Origin: Deferribacteraceae bacterium
GTDB lineage: Bacteria; Chrysiogenota; Deferribacteres; Deferribacterales; JAISNW01
Reading direction: 5' to 3'
Assembly (NCBI GenBank): GCA_031278965.1
Contig: JAITJJ010000182.1
Coordinates: 1-10,281, forward strand
Length of the DNA stretch: 10,281 nucleotides
The notes under the pieces are model-generated. The model was not told where the DNA came from. It searched no databases and saw only the letters and a list, made by a program, of their open reading frames with translations. Shown piece by piece: positions 7,689 through 10,281 of this stretch; position 1 is the stretch's first letter, and each line of letters begins with the position of its first letter. The translations under genes were made by a program, and so were the position numbers.

Positions 7689-7753
7689 TGCAAACCTCCC
7701 GCGCATATCTATATGGTAGTTATATCTCCGTAAAAAATCACTCTCTACACCCC
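7689..7753 (-). promoter_or_regulatory. Predicted promoter and ribosome binding site of the kinase operon
   Basis: Read on the minus strand, TATAAC (positions 7724-7719, 5 of 6 matches to TATAAT) would place the transcription start near 7712, giving a leader of about 27 nt that contains GGGAGG 9 nt before ATG 7685. No TTGACA-like -35 box is found at the usual distance; its place is taken by GGGGTGTA (7753-7746), centred about 37.5 bp upstream of the predicted start. A good -10 with no -35 but a distinct element there is what an activator-dependent promoter looks like. The start site is predicted, not measured. Confidence 0.5.
7746..7753 (-). promoter_or_regulatory. GGGGTGTA element 1 (putative regulator box)
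   Basis: The minus strand reads TTTTTTGGGGTGTAGAGAG here. The 8-mer is identical to element 2 and lies in the -35 region of the kinase operon promoter. An A6T9 tract (7754-7768) lies immediately upstream of it, which may bend the DNA or act as an UP-like element. Confidence 0.5.
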
Positions 7754-7787
7754 AAAAAATTTTTTTTTACTTATAAATGATCCTAAA

Positions 7788-7853
7788 TTTTTAAGAAAAA
7801 AATCGCAAAATACACCCCAAATCAATTTTTAAAAAACAAAAATATCTTAAAAA
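7788..7853. repeat. 9-bp inverted repeat flanking element 2
   Basis: TTTTTAAGA (7788-7796) and its exact complement TCTTAAAAA (7845-7853) are separated by 48 nt and enclose the second GGGGTGTA element. The arms are AT-rich and the loop is long, so an operator pair is more likely than an RNA hairpin, and chance is a real possibility in this AT-rich stretch. Confidence 0.3.
7811..7818 (-). promoter_or_regulatory. GGGGTGTA element 2 (putative regulator box)
   Basis: This is an exact 8-bp copy of element 1, in the same orientation and 65 bp further upstream of the kinase operon. On the minus strand it is preceded by AATTGATTT, a context it shares with element 3 (AATTTGACTTTA) but only partly with element 1. 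Confidence 0.5.
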
Positions 7854-7863
7854 ATCCCTTGCA

Positions 7864-7883
7864 ATTTGACTTTAGGGGGTATA
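7864..7883 (+). promoter_or_regulatory. GGGGGTATA element 3, facing the MalT-like gene
   Basis: The plus strand reads ATTTGACTTTAGGGGGTATA. It resembles elements 1 and 2 (AATTGATTTGGGGTGTA in element 2) but is in the opposite orientation, pointing to the MalT-like gene. The same stretch contains TTGACT (7866-7871), a possible -35, though no good -10 lies 17 nt further on. A GATAAT at 7910-7915 could serve as a -10 for an activator- or autoregulated promoter. Confidence 0.42.
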
Positions 7884-7958
7884 GATAGTAATCCTAGTTA
7901 AATAAATTTGATAATAAATCAGCGATTTTGAAGCATTTAGCGAAGCAGTGAATTACTA

Positions 7959-10281
7959 ATGAAAACTCGTATTTTTTATAGCGGCAGCGGAACTCCGCCG
8001 GAACGGAGGGCATATTTGGAGCGGCAACGCATAAATAGACTTTTGAAAGACGCTGTGCAAAAACCCCTCGTCGCCGTTTCCGCCGGCACAGGATACGGTA
8101 AAACCCAAGCGGTCTATTCTTTCTTAAGATCTTACAATTCGCTGACTACTTGGATTCAAGTTTCCGAAAGAGATAATATGGAAGCCCGCTTTTGGGAAAA
8201 CTTTGTAAGCTCCATCTCTTTATTTAGCAGACGGATAAGCGATCGTCTGCTTACCATCGGCTTCCCTGAAACAGATGAAAAGTTTGCAAAATACCGCTCC
8301 TTATTGGAAGATGACCTTAATATAAACGAAAAATATATCAGAGTGTTTGATGATTTCCACCTGATAAAAAACCGCACTGTTCTGCGCGTTATAGAAAGAA
8401 TTATCCTGCTCCCCCTCCCCTTTGTCACAACAATCCTTATCGCCCGTTCCGAGCCGGATATTAATATAATGACACTCCTCTCCAAAGGGCTTGTTACAAG
8501 CATCAACGAAGATGAATTGCGCTTTACTGAGGAAGAAACTGCAAAATATTTTGACTTCATCGGCGTTTCCCTCTCAACCCAGAGCGTGGCGAATATATAT
8601 AAAGATACCGCAGGATGGCCGTTTGCGGAGAGTTTGGTGGGGCTATCGTTAAAAAAAGCCCCGTCCCTTGAAAATGTTGCCCGAAACGCTATGAAACTGA
8701 ATATATTTAAGATGATAGAAAGCGAAGTCTATTCGGTGATCTCACCCCGCCTTCAAAAATTTCTGTTAAAGCTCTCGCTTGTGGATTATCTTGCCACCGA
8801 TCTTGTGGATATCCTTGCAGGAGACGCTTCCCTTGTGGAAGAGATGAAAGAGATAAATGCCTTTATCCGTTATGATATGTTCCTAAACGCTTATTTAATC
8901 CAACACCTATTCCTTGATTTTATAAGGCAGAAGCAAGATACCCTTACGGAAGAGGAAAAGCAGGATACATATTTAAAAGCAGCGCTCTGGTGCAGCAAGA
9001 ACGGGCATACAATGGATGCCATCTCCTATTATGACAAGGTAGGGGACTATGAAGCTATCATAAATATTGTCTATACCTTTCCGATACAGGTTCCATATAG
9101 GCGGGCAAAATATATATTGGAGATATATAATAATGCGCCCAAAGTTGCTCTGGAAAAGATTGCGTCCTATTATATCCAGTATGCAAGGCTTCTAATGAGC
9201 ATTGGAGAGTATGAGCAGGCAATAAGCGAGATAGAAGCGCGTATTAAGCAGTTTTCTGCTCTTCCGCCGTCAGATTTTAATAACCGCGTCCTCTGCGGAG
9301 ATTACGAAGCGTTGGGCGTCACAAAATACCTGATGGCGCCGCATACGGACTCATACGACTTTGACAAATATTTGGAAAAAGCCGCCTATTACTATGAGTT
9401 AAGCCCGTATGAAGAAAAGGGGCCTGTTACGAATATGTCAATGAGCGCGTGGATATCCAAGGTTCCTGCTCCAAAAGAAGGTGCTATGGATGAGTATATA
9501 GGGGCGCTCTCCCGTTCAATTCCACATATGGCAAAAGTCCTGGGCGGCGCTATGTCGGGATTGGATGATCTGGCAAGGGGAGAACTTGCATTTTATAAAA
9601 GCAATCTAAAAAATGCCGAACGCTATACTCTGCAAGCCAAAGCAATCTCCGAAGAGAAAAAGCAGTATGAAATAAAAAACCGCTCCATATATTACCTTTT
9701 ACGCATAGCTGCGGCTCAAGGGGATTTTAAAAAGATTCAAACTATCTTTAAAGATTTGGAAACCCAGCTTGAAGAGAAAAATTACATCTCCCGCTATATC
9801 TCGTTTGATGTTGTCTCCGGTTGGTTTTATGCATTCCTTGGGATGCCGCAAATTGCCGCAAGTTGGCTGAAGGGGAACTTTTCCACCGATGATGAAAATA
9901 TCCCCGCGTTTGATGTGATATTCGGGCATCTCATTAAAGCCAAACTCTATTATGCCGATAAGAGATACCCGGAGCTATTAACCTTTCTGGAGAAGGAGCG
10001 TTATCTGGCAAGCGTTTTATTTGGGAAACTGGATGTGAAGGTATTGCAGGCGGTAAGCCACTACCAACTGAAGGATAGGGGCGAAGCTCTTACCCTCTTG
10101 AAAGAGGCTTATGACCTCTCCAAGTTGGACGAGCTTGATATGCCGTTTATAGAGATGGGGAAAGATATGCGCACCCTTACGAGCGCCGCCCTGAAGCAGA
10201 GCGACTGCGGAATACCCAAGACATGGCTGCAGATGATCAACCGCAAAGCGGCAACCTATGCAAAGCGGCAGGCTTATGTTC
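7959..10281 (+). CDS. MalT-like LuxR-family STAND ATPase regulator, partial at 3' end
   Basis: The frame is open from ATG 7959 to the window edge: 774 complete codons with no stop. MalT-type proteins are large signal-transduction ATPases that bind ATP and an inducer, oligomerise and activate transcription. Visible parts are an N-terminal MKTRIFYSG leader and YLERQRINRLL, Walker A AGTGYGKT (42-49), Walker B-like IRVFDDFHLI (127-136), a winged-helix-like part (SPRLQKFLLKLSLVDYL), and a long helical, tetratricopeptide-like sensor region from about residue 320 to the edge. Family members are usually about 800-900 residues and end in a LuxR-type helix-turn-helix of about 60 residues. That domain is not in the window and is expected just beyond it. 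The start is supported by the conserved N-terminus and by a TAA just upstream in another frame that blocks the GTG at 7949. No good Shine-Dalgarno precedes it. The gene is divergent from the kinase operon across 273 bp. The inducer is unknown; a link to maltose is not implied. Confidence 0.85.
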   Translation, partial: MKTRIFYSGSGTPPERRAYLERQRINRLLKDAVQKPLVAVSAGTGYGKTQAVYSFLRSYNSLTTWIQVSERDNMEARFWENFVSSISLFSRRISDRLLTIGFPETDEKFAKYRSLLEDDLNINEKYIRVFDDFHLIKNRTVLRVIERIILLPLPFVTTILIARSEPDINIMTLLSKGLVTSINEDELRFTEEETAKYFDFIGVSLSTQSVANIYKDTAGWPFAESLVGLSLKKAPSLENVARNAMKLNIFKMIESEVYSVISPRLQKFLLKLSLVDYLATDLVDILAGDASLVEEMKEINAFIRYDMFLNAYLIQHLFLDFIRQKQDTLTEEEKQDTYLKAALWCSKNGHTMDAISYYDKVGDYEAIINIVYTFPIQVPYRRAKYILEIYNNAPKVALEKIASYYIQYARLLMSIGEYEQAISEIEARIKQFSALPPSDFNNRVLCGDYEALGVTKYLMAPHTDSYDFDKYLEKAAYYYELSPYEEKGPVTNMSMSAWISKVPAPKEGAMDEYIGALSRSIPHMAKVLGGAMSGLDDLARGELAFYKSNLKNAERYTLQAKAISEEKKQYEIKNRSIYYLLRIAAAQGDFKKIQTIFKDLETQLEEKNYISRYISFDVVSGWFYAFLGMPQIAASWLKGNFSTDDENIPAFDVIFGHLIKAKLYYADKRYPELLTFLEKERYLASVLFGKLDVKVLQAVSHYQLKDRGEALTLLKEAYDLSKLDELDMPFIEMGKDMRTLTSAALKQSDCGIPKTWLQMINRKAATYAKRQAYV

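Noticed and set aside
7686..7706. Kinase start at ATG 7706
   Set aside because: No ribosome binding site precedes it, whereas GGGAGG inside this interval is well placed for ATG 7685.
7740..7880. CRISPR array or attachment site in the AT-rich intergenic region
   Set aside because: The repeated units are only 8 bp, irregularly spaced and in mixed orientation, and no cas or integrase gene is nearby.
8156..8560. 134-codon minus-strand frame inside the MalT-like gene
   Set aside because: It is antisense to the Walker B region of a clear, conserved plus-strand gene; a coding shadow.

Overview
The window looks like a chromosomal segment of a Gram-negative-type, probably anaerobic bacterium. The gene families resemble those of spirochaetes of the Treponema group: the TrkA/TrkH pair, a large hybrid kinase with a Hpt domain followed by an HD-GYP response regulator, and a MalT-like regulator opening with MKTRIFYSG. 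This assignment rests on remembered family resemblance and is only moderately secure; there is no rRNA or other marker gene.

Layout. (1) Positions 22-2854, plus strand: trkA-trkH, a two-gene K+ uptake operon with a 2-nt gap. A strong-looking promoter (TTGACA, 17 nt, TCTAAT) ends 6 nt before the trkA ATG and there is no Shine-Dalgarno, so the mRNA is probably leaderless. (2) Positions 2855-3772: no intact gene. The minus strand holds two decayed transposases lying tail to head: an IS5-family C-terminus (2953-3120) and an integrase-core (rve) transposase missing its N-terminus and carrying two frameshifts and a stop (3138-3683). A consensus-like plus-strand promoter with no gene of its own sits just before them. 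(3) Positions 7685-3773, minus strand: a membrane hybrid sensor kinase (periplasmic sensor, HisKA, HATPase, receiver, Hpt) and, 10 nt downstream, a receiver-HD-GYP protein. Together they contain every residue needed for a His-Asp-His-Asp phosphorelay ending in a cyclic-di-GMP phosphodiesterase. (4) Positions 7686-7958: an AT-rich divergent control region with three related GGGG-containing elements. (5) From 7959 to the window end, plus strand: a MalT-like STAND ATPase regulator, open to the edge and cut before its expected C-terminal LuxR-type DNA-binding domain.

How it fits together. trkAH handles potassium and is separated from the signalling locus by the IS debris. The signalling locus is a divergent pair: a MalT-like regulator on one side and a phosphorelay with c-di-GMP output on the other. 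The GGGGTGTA element nearest the kinase is centred about 37.5 bp upstream of the predicted kinase transcription start, the geometry known for MalT boxes in enterobacteria. This suggests, but does not prove, that the MalT-like protein activates the phosphorelay operon.
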